The notes: a model not told the origin generated them from the letters alone. 33,129 nt of DNA from Actinomycetota bacterium (GCA_963169255.1 CAUJEJ010000034.1:1-33129); one strand, 5' to 3'; positions 1 through 9,489 are shown, counted from the stretch's first letter. Made by a program: numbers and translations.

Positions 1-1485
1 GACTTTGGCGTCGCCGGCGTTCTCGATCGGTTCGGGCAGGTTGAACCAAAGGTGCTGATCGCGGCGGATGGCTACGTGTACGCGAACAAGCAGCATTCGC
101 GACTCGAACTCCTTGCCGAGGTCGTTGCTGGCCTGCCGACGCTTGAGGCCGTGATCGTGCACGGTGAACTCAGCGCTGCGCCAAATCTGACCGGGGTCCG
201 CGAGGCGAACGGCGCGATCCCGGTCCTGGACTTTGAGCAGGCGATCGGCGTGGGCCGTCTCGCAGTGAGCCAGGGTCGGGGAATTGACCCGCACAGGCTC
301 TACCGGTTTGACCAGCCGCTCTACATCCTCTACTCGTCGGGCACAACCGGTGTTCCAAAGTGCATCGTTCACCAGGCTGGCGGACTGCTGCTCAAGCACG
401 TCGTTGAGCAGCAGTTGCACTGCGACATTCGCCCAGGGGATCGAGTCTTCTACTTCACAACTTGCGGTTGGATGATGTGGAACTGGCTTGCCAGTGCCCT
501 GGCAAGCGGCGCGACGATTGTGTTGTACGACGGATCGCCATTCCATCCTGAACGTGACGTGATGTGGGACCTCGTCGAACGTGAGGGAGTCACGTTGTTC
601 GGAACAAGCGCGAAGTTCCTCGATGCCAGCGCCAAGGCAGGCGCGCACCCCGGCGACTCTCACAACCTTGACGCGCTCCGCACAATCTGTTCCACGGGCT
701 CCCCGCTTTCGGCGGAGGGATTTGAGTTTGTCTACACCGACGTCAAATCAGATGTGCACCTTGCGTCGATCTCGGGCGGGACCGATTTGTGCGGGTGCTT
801 CGTGCTTGGCGACCCGACTCGACCGGTCTACGCAGGCCAGATCCAAGGCCCGGCCCTCGGAATGGCTGTCGACGTGTGGGATGTCGACGGAAACAGCCTG
901 CGTGCCATCCCCGATTCCCGCGGCGAATTGGTGTGCACGATGGCGTTCCCGTCAATGCCGCTGGGATTCTGGGCTGACGCCGACGGCAGTAAGTACGCCG
1001 GTGCCTATTTCGAACGGTTCCCCGGGGTTTGGGCGCACGGTGACTTCGCATCGTGGACTCACCAAGGTGGCGTCGTGATCCACGGGCGTTCCGATGCCAC
1101 TCTCAACGCCGGCGGAGTGCGGATCGGGACTGCCGAGTTGTATCGACAGGTCGATCAGTTGCCACAGGTGCACGAGTCACTCGCAATCGGGCAGTCGTGG
1201 GACGACGACACCCGAATTGTGCTCTTCGTTCGGCTAAGCGACGACACAGAACTCACTGAGGACCTGGTCCGCGAGATCAAGGTCCGACTGCGCGAGCGGT
1301 GTTCACCGCGCCACGTACCGGCACGCGTCGTGGCGGTTGCAGATCTCCCTCGGACTCGTTCCGGGAAGTTGGCCGAACTCGCAGTTGCTGATGTAGTCCA
1401 TGGTCGGGCCGTCCGCAATGTCGAGGCTTTGGCCAACCCAGAATCGCTCGCGCTGTTTGAGGGCATCGAACAACTAACCCAGTAG
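1..1485 (+). CDS. aacS: Acetoacetyl-CoA synthetase, 5'-truncated by window edge
   Basis: This is an acyl-adenylate-forming enzyme that activates acetoacetate to acetoacetyl-CoA using ATP, feeding ketone-body or polyhydroxybutyrate-derived carbon into central metabolism. The reading frame is open from base 1, so the ATG on the ORF track is internal; 494 codons are visible of a family that usually runs to about 650 residues. The visible start reads DFGVAGVLDRFGQVEPKVL, a block I associate with AacS rather than acetyl-CoA synthetase. The AMP-binding P-loop YSSGTTGVPK, the FTTCGWMMWNW block and the C-terminal LPRTRSGKLAE, carrying the catalytic lysine, are present. The enzyme therefore looks intact over what can be seen. 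lysX follows 63 bp downstream on the same strand. Family membership is firm; acetoacetate rather than a related short acyl substrate is inferred from sequence resemblance. Confidence 0.9.
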   Translation, partial: DFGVAGVLDRFGQVEPKVLIAADGYVYANKQHSRLELLAEVVAGLPTLEAVIVHGELSAAPNLTGVREANGAIPVLDFEQAIGVGRLAVSQGRGIDPHRLYRFDQPLYILYSSGTTGVPKCIVHQAGGLLLKHVVEQQLHCDIRPGDRVFYFTTCGWMMWNWLASALASGATIVLYDGSPFHPERDVMWDLVEREGVTLFGTSAKFLDASAKAGAHPGDSHNLDALRTICSTGSPLSAEGFEFVYTDVKSDVHLASISGGTDLCGCFVLGDPTRPVYAGQIQGPALGMAVDVWDVDGNSLRAIPDSRGELVCTMAFPSMPLGFWADADGSKYAGAYFERFPGVWAHGDFASWTHQGGVVIHGRSDATLNAGGVRIGTAELYRQVDQLPQVHESLAIGQSWDDDTRIVLFVRLSDDTELTEDLVREIKVRLRERCSPRHVPARVVAVADLPRTRSGKLAELAVADVVHGRAVRNVEALANPESLALFEGIEQLTQ

Positions 1486-1548
1486 CTGGCGACACGGAGC
1501 ACGCGGGTGCTCATGCGTCATCAGCGGGCAACATGACAAGCTTCAGTC

Positions 1549-4500
1549 GTGACCGACACAGCGCTGATGCCGACACAACCCCACGGCCGGATCGATCGAC
1601 GATTCGTGCCAGGACAAGGTTGGGAAGCCCGAGTTCCACGGATCCTTGCGTGGGTTTGCTACGGCGTCGCGTTCGTCAGCTTGATAACGGCGATCTTCCC
1701 GTTTACCCGCGGACCGTTCGCGTGGCTGCGTGGCGCGATCGACATGCTGTTCCTCGCTGCACCCCCGAATTTCGCGTGGGCTGTCCTCATGATCATTCTC
1801 GCCAGCGCGCTTGGAAAGCGAAAGCGTGCGGCGTGGGTGTTGCTATTGGTGCTCGAGTTCGCCGAAGTTGCTCTGCTGCTGGCCTCTTGGGCGATCTTTC
1901 CGTCGGCTTACCCATCGATTTTGGCCCCGCTGCTTATTGATGCGACGGTCATCGTTGTGCTGTTGTTGTGTCGTCGGGAGTTCTTCGCGATCTCGCAGAA
2001 GGGCAATGGCTGGCGTGCCGTCGCGACCTTCGTGATTGGGATGGCAGCCACAGTCGCAATCGGTGCGCTGCTAGTGAGCCTCTTTGGTAATGAGGCGTTG
2101 CGGCCCGAGCGAATTAGCTACGCGGTCAGTCAGTTCCTTGGTGTGTTGGGGCAGAACCCCGGGTATCAGGCAGGGCTCGAGCCGCCAGCGGCCGCAGCAT
2201 TCACGCTCAGCTTCCTCGCCGCCGCAACGTTCATCGCAACTGCCTATGCGCTGTTCCGTTCGCGCCGCAAGGACCTCATGCTCACCGGAGATGATGAAGT
2301 CGCCGTCAGGGCACTACTGCTCGAACACGGGGCTCGTGACTCGCTTGGCTACTTTGCAACGCGTCGCGACAAGTCTGCGGCGTGGTCGCCATCAGGAAAA
2401 GCGGTCGTGACGTACCGAGTTGTACTCGGCGTGAGCCTGGCAAGTGCTGACCCCGTTGGCGATCCGGAAGCGTGGGGGTCCGCGATTGAGGTGTGGCTTG
2501 AAGAGGCGCACCGGCACGCCTGGGCGCCCGCAGTCATGGGCGCGAGCCTGGAAGGCGCTCAGGCATACGCAAAGGCCGGGCTCGGCGCGATCGAGCTCGG
2601 CGACGAGGCGATCATCTACTTCCGCAACTTCCAGCTCGATGGCCGTCAGATGCGAGTTGTCCGCCAAGCTGTGAACCGGGTGGAGCGCGCTGGATATACG
2701 GCGAAGGTTCGTCGACATGCCGAGATTCCGGAAGATGAAATGAACAGTGCGATCGCCGATGCTGATCGCTGGCGCGACACCGAGAACGAGCGAGGCTTCT
2801 CGATGGCACTCGGTCGCCTTGGTGACCCGCTCGATGGTCGTTGTGTTTTGGTTGAGGCATTCAACGAACAGGGCGACCGCGTCGCGATGCTGTCGTTCTC
2901 GCCCTGGGGTGAGACTGGCGTTTCCCTAGACCTCATGCGCCGCGAACGCGACGCAGTCAACGGGGTGATGGAGTTCATGGTGGCCAGCCTGGTTGCAGGT
3001 GGTCCCAGCATCGGTGCCGACAAGCTCTCGCTGAACTTCGCTGTGATGAGGGGCATCTTCGCCGAGGGTGAGCAATTAGGCGCTGGCCCGGTTGTGCGCG
3101 CAACGCGCGGCTTCTTGGTGTTTGCCTCGCGCTGGTTCCAGCTCGAATCGTTGTACTTGTCGAACGCGAAGTACGACCCCGACTGGGTGCCTCGCTACAT
3201 GATGTTCGAGAACACCGGAGACCTGCCGCGCGTGGGTATCGCGTCCTCGGCCGCGGAAGGCTTCTTGACGATTCCGAGCTTCCAGGAATGGCTCAAGGCA
3301 CGTCGAAACACGGGGCTGTCGCCACTGCGGGAAGCGTGCGCAAACTCCCCAGTTGAGTTGTGGGCTGCGGAAGAGAAGGTCCTTGCGGCGGCGGCAGCAC
3401 AGGTGGCTGCCGCACACGTCGCAGATCCCTACGCCGGTGTTCCTGAGCAAGAGAAGATCCGCCGCGTGAAGCTCGCTCAGATGCGCGAGCGGGGGATCGA
3501 TCCGTACGCAACTAGCTTTACCCGCACCGCAAGTAACTCAGCGGTCCGCGCAGAGTTTAGCGACCTCGGTCCTGACGAACAGACTGGAAAGACTGTCAGC
3601 ATCGCGGGGCGTGTGATGCTGAACCGCGTGTCCGGCAAGCTGTGCTTTGCGACGCTGCGGGACTGGACGGGCGATTTGCAGGTGATGATCTCGCTGAATG
3701 AAGCGGGTGAAGAGAACCTCGCAGCGTGGAAGTCCGACGTGGACCTCGGCGACATCGTTGGTGTGACCGGTCAAGTCATCACATCAAAGCGTGGTGAGCT
3801 GTCGGTCTTGGCGACGGACTTCGTCATCACCTCAAAGTGTCTGGTTCCGTTACCCGACAAGCACAAGGGGCTCAACGACCCCGAGGCGCGCGTGCGGCAA
3901 CGCTACGTCGATCTCATCGTCAACCCGGACGCGCGCGAGATGCTGACGATGCGCTCAGAGATGGTGCGTGCAATCCGCGAGCAATTGTGGTCGCGGGAGT
4001 ACCTCGAAGTTGAGACCCCGATGATGCAGCGCGTTCACGGCGGCGCGAACGCACGCCCGTTCATCACGCACATCAATGCGTACGACATGAAGCTGTACAT
4101 GCGGATTGCGCCGGAGTTGTTTCTCAAGCGACTCTTAGTTGGCGGTGTTGAGAAGGTGTTCGAACTCAACCTGAACTTCCGCAATGAGGGCGCGGACTCC
4201 ACGCACAACCCTGAGTTCACGAGCATGGAAATGTACGACGCGTACGGCAACTACGACACGATGCGCGTCCTCACCCGCGAGCTGATCCTGGCGGCTGCGA
4301 CTGCAGTGCATGGTTCACCAAAGGTGTTGCGGCCGATCGCTGGTGCCTACGACGGTTCACAGGGCTACGAAGAGGTCGATATTTCCGGGGATTGGCCTGT
4401 CGTCACCGTTCATAACGGCATTTCGCTCGCCTGCGGCGAGGAAGTCACCGTCGACACAGAGCTTCCGAGTTTGGCACGAATCATGGATCAGGCCGGCATC

Positions 4501-4941
4501 CCCCGGAACCCGAACTGGGGGACGGCGAAGCTCATCGAGGAGCTGTACGAACACTTCTGTGAGGACCGCACCACCACACCGGTGTTCTACACCGACTTCC
4601 CGACGGAGGTCTCGCCGCTGACCCGCAAGAAGCCAAGCGAACCGCGTTTGGCTGAACGCTGGGACCTCGTCGCATGGGGAGCCGAGCTTGGCACCGCGTA
4701 CACCGAACTGATTGATCCGCTCGACCAGCGCGACCGTCTGACGGCGCAGTCACTCCTCGCGGCCGCAGGTGATTCAGAGGCGATGGAAGTTGATGAGGAC
4801 TTCCTTCGCGCGCTTGAGTACGGAATGCCACCAGCGGGTGGTCAGGGCATGGGAATCGACAGACTGCTGATGCTGCTGACGGGTCGCAATATCCGTGAAT
4901 CGGTGCTGTTCCCGTTGACCAGGCCCGACACATCCGGATAG
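1549..4941 (+). CDS. lysX: Bifunctional lysyl-phosphatidylglycerol synthase / lysyl-tRNA synthetase LysX
   Basis: The protein charges tRNA-Lys and then transfers lysine to phosphatidylglycerol, reducing membrane negative charge and giving resistance to cationic peptides. Residues about 25-250 are hydrophobic and form several membrane segments. Residues about 255-620 are the DUF2156/MprF-like transferase domain. From about residue 630 (EKIRRVKLAQMRERG) a complete class II LysRS follows: OB-fold near 680-785, motif 2 FRNEGADSTHNPEF near 878 and motif 3 GMGIDRLLMLLTG near 1100. The 1130-residue length is close to mycobacterial LysX. The GTG start is the first in frame and has no clear Shine-Dalgarno; a CAAGCT box six bases upstream might serve a leaderless transcript. 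Such proteins usually coexist with a separate housekeeping LysRS, which is not in this window. Confidence 0.95.
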   Translation: MTDTALMPTQPHGRIDRRFVPGQGWEARVPRILAWVCYGVAFVSLITAIFPFTRGPFAWLRGAIDMLFLAAPPNFAWAVLMIILASALGKRKRAAWVLLLVLEFAEVALLLASWAIFPSAYPSILAPLLIDATVIVVLLLCRREFFAISQKGNGWRAVATFVIGMAATVAIGALLVSLFGNEALRPERISYAVSQFLGVLGQNPGYQAGLEPPAAAAFTLSFLAAATFIATAYALFRSRRKDLMLTGDDEVAVRALLLEHGARDSLGYFATRRDKSAAWSPSGKAVVTYRVVLGVSLASADPVGDPEAWGSAIEVWLEEAHRHAWAPAVMGASLEGAQAYAKAGLGAIELGDEAIIYFRNFQLDGRQMRVVRQAVNRVERAGYTAKVRRHAEIPEDEMNSAIADADRWRDTENERGFSMALGRLGDPLDGRCVLVEAFNEQGDRVAMLSFSPWGETGVSLDLMRRERDAVNGVMEFMVASLVAGGPSIGADKLSLNFAVMRGIFAEGEQLGAGPVVRATRGFLVFASRWFQLESLYLSNAKYDPDWVPRYMMFENTGDLPRVGIASSAAEGFLTIPSFQEWLKARRNTGLSPLREACANSPVELWAAEEKVLAAAAAQVAAAHVADPYAGVPEQEKIRRVKLAQMRERGIDPYATSFTRTASNSAVRAEFSDLGPDEQTGKTVSIAGRVMLNRVSGKLCFATLRDWTGDLQVMISLNEAGEENLAAWKSDVDLGDIVGVTGQVITSKRGELSVLATDFVITSKCLVPLPDKHKGLNDPEARVRQRYVDLIVNPDAREMLTMRSEMVRAIREQLWSREYLEVETPMMQRVHGGANARPFITHINAYDMKLYMRIAPELFLKRLLVGGVEKVFELNLNFRNEGADSTHNPEFTSMEMYDAYGNYDTMRVLTRELILAAATAVHGSPKVLRPIAGAYDGSQGYEEVDISGDWPVVTVHNGISLACGEEVTVDTELPSLARIMDQAGIPRNPNWGTAKLIEELYEHFCEDRTTTPVFYTDFPTEVSPLTRKKPSEPRLAERWDLVAWGAELGTAYTELIDPLDQRDRLTAQSLLAAAGDSEAMEVDEDFLRALEYGMPPAGGQGMGIDRLLMLLTGRNIRESVLFPLTRPDTSG

Positions 4942-5109
4942 CCCACAGATCAGCTGGCTGCGCCATTTGGGGTAGCCCGACATCTTGCTGTCATCTATGG
5001 CAGTCGGAATTAACCTGCGCTGCACACATGGGCAATCTGCCGTTCCGATTCACGAGCGACGATTGGGTTGTGGCAAAGAGTCACGAGGCGAGACCACCGA
5101 GGGGGTGAC

Positions 5110-5379
5110 ATGGAAACGAATCAAGCACGTAATCATCTCGCGACCGAGTCAAGCGTGCCGCACGCTGAAACAGAGTCCGACAGTTGGGCACCCCTGCTGG
5201 CAGCAGTTGACCTCCGAAAGGTCATCGAGGCTGCCGCGATTCCAGTTCGGCTGGCCGCAGTCGGCCGAATCTCCGCGCACGTGACGGCGAGTTATGTCAC
5301 GTTCGGGCAAATCGCTGCAGGGTCGGTCGGAAAGGGCCATCCGCTCCCGCGAGGAGCGTCCTACGAAGACGCGGTCTGA
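5110..5379 (+). CDS. Small hypothetical protein (89 aa)
   Basis: I do not recognise this protein. The ATG at 5110 is preceded by a purine-rich GAGGGGG, a good ribosome-binding site, which makes it a better start than the track's TTG at 5068. The N-terminal 30 residues are polar and acidic. The rest (WAPLLAAVDLRKVIEAAAIPV onward) alternates hydrophobic and small residues and could form a small folded domain. No signal peptide or cysteine motif is visible. Its last 19 bases overlap tail-to-tail with the end of the minus-strand permease gene. It lies 168 bp after lysX, so it may have its own promoter. It could be a spurious ORF, but the ribosome-binding site argues for translation. Confidence 0.5.
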   Translation: METNQARNHLATESSVPHAETESDSWAPLLAAVDLRKVIEAAAIPVRLAAVGRISAHVTASYVTFGQIAAGSVGKGHPLPRGASYEDAV

Positions 5380-6245
5380 GTCGCAATCTGTGGTGCCGCG
5401 ACTGGACCCCTAAGGCGAGCCAACTGGGGGAGTAGCACCCAGAAGACACACGCGATCGTGGTAATCACGAAGCTTGGCGGCCACGGCTGGTAAGTCGCCA
5501 CGATGAGCCCGCCCCAGACGCTCACGAGCGCAATCACGGAGGCGAGCGCGACAACGAGCGTTGGCTTGGCGGTCAGTCGAATCGCGGTCGCCGCAGGTGT
5601 GACGAGTAGGGCAAAAATGAGGAGCACTCCGACGACGGTCACGGAGATCGCGATGATGAGGCTCATTGCGACCAGGAATACCGCGCTCAGTGCTCGGGTG
5701 TTGAGCCCGCGCGCGGCAGCGACATCGGGATCCACAGACGCAAATAGCAGCTTGCGGCCGATCAGTGCCAGCACCGCAAGAACGATGGCGACGATAACGG
5801 CGAACACCACTACCTGATCGGTCGTGATCGCCAAGATGTTTCCGAACAACAGGTTAGTCAGCAGGTTGGTCTGCGCCGAACCGAGGCTGTTGAACAAGAT
5901 GCCCAGGCCGGTCGCGAACGCCAGGACTGTTCCCGTCACAACCTCTCTGTTCCTTGCACGGTGGCCCATTGCCCCGATCGCAAGTCCACCGATCGTGCAC
6001 GCGGCGATCAGTCCGAACACCGCGGAGACGCCCAGAAGTACCGCCAACGTAGCGCCGGGGAAACCGATGTGTGCCACCGCGTGGGTGGCGAACGGAAGGT
6101 CACGCAGCAGGACGAAGTACCCAATGGCACCGGATGCGAGTGCGATCAACGTCCCCGCGATCAGTGCATTGATCATGAAAGGCGTGTTGAGCAGTTCAAG
6201 GCCGCTTGCGGCTTCCTGGTCGCTAACTAGCGTGGCGATGAACAT
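5361..6245 (-). CDS. Metal ABC transporter permease (ABC-3/ZnuB family)
   Basis: This is the membrane subunit of a zinc/manganese-type ABC importer. The 294-residue protein is almost wholly hydrophobic, with about eight predicted membrane spans and an ABC-3 family pattern. Typical blocks are GAIGYFVLLRDLPFATHAVAHIGF near the N-terminus and GVLLIFALLVTPAATAIRLT in the second half. The ATG directly abuts the stop of the ATPase gene (TAG then ATG), so the two are co-transcribed and probably translationally coupled. Regulation is expected from the Fur/Zur-like box upstream of the ATPase gene. Metal specificity cannot be read from the permease; zinc is favoured because of the family and the operator. 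The substrate-binding protein gene is not in the window. Confidence 0.88.
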   Translation of the reverse strand: MFIATLVSDQEAASGLELLNTPFMINALIAGTLIALASGAIGYFVLLRDLPFATHAVAHIGFPGATLAVLLGVSAVFGLIAACTIGGLAIGAMGHRARNREVVTGTVLAFATGLGILFNSLGSAQTNLLTNLLFGNILAITTDQVVVFAVIVAIVLAVLALIGRKLLFASVDPDVAAARGLNTRALSAVFLVAMSLIIAISVTVVGVLLIFALLVTPAATAIRLTAKPTLVVALASVIALVSVWGGLIVATYQPWPPSFVITTIACVFWVLLPQLARLRGPVAAPQIATQTASS

Positions 6246-7052
6246 CTATTCAGTCCTCGTGAAGACGCAGCCGTCGGCGGACCTGGTGACCTGCACCGGG
6301 GTGCCGTAAAGGCGGGTGAGTAAGCCAGAATCCACGACGTCGTCCACCATTCCGAACTCAGGCGTGCCGTCGATCAGGTAGATCAGTGAATCGATATGTG
6401 CGAGTAGCGGATTGAGGTCGTGGGTGACAAACAGCACGGTGACGCCGCGTTCGTGGTTGATGTGATGGACCAACTCGACAATGTCGACTTGGCCAGCAAG
6501 ATCGAGGCCAGACAGCGGCTCGTCGAGCAGGAGCATGCGCGGCTTGGTGATCAGCGCCTGAGCAATAGAGATGCGCTGTTGTTGGCCACCTGAAACCTCG
6601 CCGAACCGCAGGTGGCCGAAACTCTGGGCATCAACCGCAGCCAGTGCTTCGTCAACAGTCGCAGCCAGGTCGCGGCCGTGCAAGCCAACCCCCCAACGGG
6701 TCCCCGCCAAGCCCAATGCCACGAGGTCGCGGCACAGGATCGAGCCCGCGTGCGCCAGTGAATGGTTCTGCGGCACCAAACCGATTTCCGGGTTTCCAGT
6801 GCGGGTAGGAGCGCCGAGGACGTCGATCGAACCGGTAGAAGGTTTGATGCCACCAAGGAGGAGGTTGACCAACGTCGACTTGCCGCTGCCGTTCGGTCCG
6901 ATGACAGCGGTGAACGACCCCACCGGAACGTCGAAGGTCGCATTGCTCCAGATCAGGCGCTTCCCGCGGTGTACGGCAACATCGTGCATGCAGATGGCGC
7001 TGTCAGGATGTGCGGCACTAGGTCCCGTGCTCGCGGTCAGCGTTGACGTCAT
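6246..7052 (-). CDS. Metal ABC transporter ATP-binding protein (ZnuC-like)
   Basis: This ATPase powers the adjacent ABC-3 permease. It carries Walker A (GPNGSGKST), the Q-loop region GLVPQNHSL, the signature VSGGQQQR, Walker B (MLLLDEPLSG) and the switch histidine in VLFVTHDL. I place the start at the ATG at 7052, giving 268 residues beginning MTSTLTAS, with GGGG about seven bases upstream. The track's TTG at 7115 lies inside the predicted operator, and its extra 21 residues (SINLPSNRRGHT...) do not look like the family N-terminus. The gene is first in a two-gene operon with the permease. The palindrome at 7109-7125 probably represses it when metal is sufficient. Confidence 0.88.
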   Translation of the reverse strand: MTSTLTASTGPSAAHPDSAICMHDVAVHRGKRLIWSNATFDVPVGSFTAVIGPNGSGKSTLVNLLLGGIKPSTGSIDVLGAPTRTGNPEIGLVPQNHSLAHAGSILCRDLVALGLAGTRWGVGLHGRDLAATVDEALAAVDAQSFGHLRFGEVSGGQQQRISIAQALITKPRMLLLDEPLSGLDLAGQVDIVELVHHINHERGVTVLFVTHDLNPLLAHIDSLIYLIDGTPEFGMVDDVVDSGLLTRLYGTPVQVTRSADGCVFTRTE

Positions 7053-7108
7053 ATGTGCCCCAAGGTTGCGAACGCGGGTATGTCCACGTCGGTTCGAGGG
7101 TAAGTTTA

Positions 7109-7125
7109 TTGACAATGATTATCAA
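7109..7125. promoter_or_regulatory. Fur/Zur-type operator
   Basis: The 17-bp sequence TTGACAATGATTATCAA is a near-perfect inverted repeat: arms TTGACAAT and ATTATCAA match at 7 of 8 positions around a central G. The AAT-N-ATT core is typical of Fur-superfamily boxes, including actinobacterial Zur sites. It lies 57 bp upstream of the ABC transporter ATG, next to a TAAACT box on the minus strand that could be the -10, so a bound repressor would cover the promoter. It also lies 70 bp from the divergent GTG at 7195. Zinc rather than iron or manganese is inferred from the transporter family. Confidence 0.75.
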
Positions 7126-7182
7126 GTTGTTGTGACGGTTCTGGCAGTTGGACCTCAACGCGTGCGCGCGAGTTGCCTCAGT

Positions 7183-7188
7183 TAGGGT
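7183..7188 (+). promoter_or_regulatory. Putative -10 box of a leaderless promoter
   Basis: TAGGGT sits exactly six bases before the GTG at 7195. This TANNNT-N6-start geometry is typical of leaderless transcripts in actinobacteria. No convincing -35 is seen. Confidence 0.4.
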
Positions 7189-7194
7189 CATCGG

Positions 7195-7713
7195 GTGCAG
7201 CACTTCTCACCTCTCGCGCTCGCTTCTGAAGACAGCGTCGACCCCGTCGTCGTTCGATACGTCGGTGGTGAGTTCGCCTCCTACATTGATTCCGACTCGG
7301 CCGCGCCATTCATGACCGGGTTGCGAGCTGCGCTCGAAGCACCACTTCACGCCTCACAGGTGCTCAACACTGCGATCGCCTTGTCGAACGTTGTCGCACT
7401 GTTGGCTCTGAGCTTGGCGCAGGATGAATCCGAAGCGGTCGACCTCGTCCATGGCTCGATCCGCCGATCGGCCGCGGTCGCGTTCCCTGAGCTCGTGCCG
7501 GAAGACGATGCGGAACTCGTCGATGGTGCAGAGGCGTTTGTCTGCCGAGTGTTCGGCACCGTGACTCGTGACCAACTCCCCGATGCGGTGGACGGGCGCA
7601 CTCTCGCAGCGATCGCCGCACTTGGTGACGCCGGCATCTTGCTCGCGGACCAGATTGGCCTGCCGCGCCCCGTGCTTGCCACCGCAATCGGCCAGGCAGC
7701 AGCAACGATGTAA
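7195..7713 (+). CDS. Hypothetical alpha-helical protein (172 aa)
   Basis: I do not recognise this protein. The GTG start is the only reasonable one and is preceded by a TANNNT box at leaderless spacing. The sequence is acidic and mostly helical in character, with a hydrophobic stretch VLNTAIALSNVVALLALSLAQ around residues 57-77. That could be a buried helix or a single membrane segment. No signal peptide, catalytic motif or metal-binding cluster is visible. It is divergent from the metal transporter, so the Zur-like box might also influence it. A 156-bp gap separates it from ftsE. Codon use is like that of the neighbours, so it is probably a real gene. Confidence 0.6.
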   Translation: MQHFSPLALASEDSVDPVVVRYVGGEFASYIDSDSAAPFMTGLRAALEAPLHASQVLNTAIALSNVVALLALSLAQDESEAVDLVHGSIRRSAAVAFPELVPEDDAELVDGAEAFVCRVFGTVTRDQLPDAVDGRTLAAIAALGDAGILLADQIGLPRPVLATAIGQAAATM

Positions 7714-7869
7714 AGGTTCGCCCCAGGATTTCAGTAGCGGCCGTGTCGCTGCCGATATCGTGCCAAAATCCGTCCTAGTGTGCTGCAAGCCAACGGCCGC
7801 CGGCACCAATGGCGGGCTTCCCCCCGCTTGGCCCCTGACCATTCTGCCGACATTGAGGTCTTCTCTATC

Positions 7870-8559
7870 GTGATCCAGTTCGAAGAGGTTTCCAAGCGCT
7901 ACAAAGCGCAGTCGGCGCCTGCCCTCGACAACATCAGTCTTGAGATCGCAGATGGCGAGTTCACCTTCCTGGTTGGGCCATCGGGCTCAGGTAAGTCGAC
8001 GTTTCTTCGCCTGCTTCTGAGGGAAGAAAAGGCTACGTCGGGCAAAGTCATCGTCAACGACAAAGACATCGCGAAGCTGCGCAACTGGAAGGTCCCAGCG
8101 TTTCGTCGCGAGATGGGCGCCGTGTTCCAGGATTTTCGCTTGCTTCCTGAAAAGACAGTGACCCAGAACATCGCGTTCGCGCTCGAAGTGATCGGCACGC
8201 CAAAGGCTGCAGTTGGCCCCGCGGTTGCTGATGCGCTAGAACTCGTCGGCCTCACCGAGATGGCAGACCGCAAGCCTGGCCAGCTCTCCGGCGGTGAACA
8301 GCAGCGGGTCGCGCTAGCGCGGGCGTTCGTCAACAAGCCGCCGATCCTGATCGCTGATGAGCCGACCGGAAACCTGGACCCGGCTACCTCGCTGGGCATC
8401 ATGCGGTTGTTGGACCGCATCAACCGGACTGGCACGACTGTCATCATGGCGACGCACGATGCGGCAATTGTCGACCAGATGCGAAAGCGCGTCATCGAAC
8501 TCGTGGGCGGTCACATCATTCGTGACGAAGCTCGCGGCGTCTACGGATACGCGGGGTAG
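7870..8559 (+). CDS. ftsE: Cell-division ATP-binding protein FtsE
   Basis: FtsE is the cytoplasmic ATPase of the FtsEX complex, which transmits ATP hydrolysis across the membrane to activate a periplasmic or extracellular peptidoglycan hydrolase during division. All ABC motifs are present: Walker [10 protein letters not shown] near residues 37-45, the Q-loop [14 protein letters not shown] typical of FtsE, signature LSGGEQQR, Walker [14 protein letters not shown] and the H-loop MATHD. The start is the GTG at 7870 ([11 protein letters not shown]), giving 229 residues, the usual family length. The longer track ORF adds an unrelated 30-residue leader. The prfB gene often found before ftsE in actinobacteria is absent. 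ftsX follows five bases downstream. Confidence 0.95.
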   Translation: MIQFEEVSKRYKAQSAPALDNISLEIADGEFTFLVGPSGSGKSTFLRLLLREEKATSGKVIVNDKDIAKLRNWKVPAFRREMGAVFQDFRLLPEKTVTQNIAFALEVIGTPKAAVGPAVADALELVGLTEMADRKPGQLSGGEQQRVALARAFVNKPPILIADEPTGNLDPATSLGIMRLLDRINRTGTTVIMATHDAAIVDQMRKRVIELVGGHIIRDEARGVYGYAG

Positions 8560-8564
8560 GGCCA

Positions 8565-9476
8565 ATGCGCAGATTTGGATTAGCACTTCGCGAAGTTGGC
8601 CACGGCCTTCGCCGAAACCTCACGATGACCGTCGCGGTCATCCTGACGGTTGCCGTCTCGCTGACGTTGTTTGGTACCGGCCTGATGGTTCGCGCCCAGG
8701 TCGACGCGATGAAGGACTACTGGTACGACCGTGTTGAGGTCTCAGTGTTCCTCTGCGGCAACGCATCTGACCCGAAGGTCTGCCCAGCTGGTGCTATCAC
8801 TCCTGAGCAGCGAGCGGCCGTTGATGCCCAGTTGCGTGGGCTGACCGGAGTCGTGGAGGAAGTCTTCTACGAGTCGCAGCAAGAGGCGTACAACCGGTTC
8901 AAGGAGCAGTTCAAGAACTCGCCGATCCTTGAGAACGTGACGCCGGAATCCATGCCGGAATCATTCCGCGTCAAGCTGGCAAACCCTGAGGACTTCACGA
9001 AGGTTGCTGCCGCAGTTGGGACCTCGCCGGGCGTCGAGCAGGTGCAGGACCAGCGACAACTTCTGGAGAAGTTCTTCAAGCTCTTGGGTGGACTCCAGGC
9101 GATAGCTCTCGGAATTGCCGTGGCGATGCTACTCGTGACTGTCTTGCTGGTGGTCAATACGATGCGGGTCGCTGCGTTCAGCAGGCGGAAAGAAACCGGC
9201 ATCATGAAACTCGTCGGCGCTAGTAATGCCTACATTCAACTGCCGTTCGTCCTTGAGGCTGCGGTAGCGGCAGGTATCGGTGGCTTATTGGCGGTCGGTG
9301 CGTTGGCGGCGGAGAAGGCCTACTTGGTCGACAAGGTGCTGGAACCCTCGTTCCGGTTTACAGCCTTCGTGGGCTGGGACGAGACCATAAAGATCATGAT
9401 CATTGTCTTTGTCACCGGCATTCTGCTCGCCAGCGTCGCAGCGTTCCTGACAGTTCGCCGCTACCTCAAGGTCTAG
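8565..9476 (+). CDS. ftsX: Cell-division permease-like protein FtsX
   Basis: FtsX is the membrane partner of FtsE. The 303-residue protein has an N-terminal membrane segment near 20-42 (VILTVAVSLTLFGTGLMV). An extracellular domain of roughly 125 residues follows. Three further spans lie near 175-195, 225-245 and 272-295. The extracellular domain carries a close cysteine pair (CGNASDPKVC) that could form a disulfide. Known FtsX proteins bind a coiled-coil hydrolase or its adaptor through this domain. The candidate partner here is the M23 protein encoded about 1 kb downstream. Start ATG at 8565 lies five bases after the ftsE stop, so the pair is an operon. Confidence 0.95.
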   Translation: MRRFGLALREVGHGLRRNLTMTVAVILTVAVSLTLFGTGLMVRAQVDAMKDYWYDRVEVSVFLCGNASDPKVCPAGAITPEQRAAVDAQLRGLTGVVEEVFYESQQEAYNRFKEQFKNSPILENVTPESMPESFRVKLANPEDFTKVAAAVGTSPGVEQVQDQRQLLEKFFKLLGGLQAIALGIAVAMLLVTVLLVVNTMRVAAFSRRKETGIMKLVGASNAYIQLPFVLEAAVAAGIGGLLAVGALAAEKAYLVDKVLEPSFRFTAFVGWDETIKIMIIVFVTGILLASVAAFLTVRRYLKV

Positions 9477-9489
9477 TCGCTGCTTGTGC

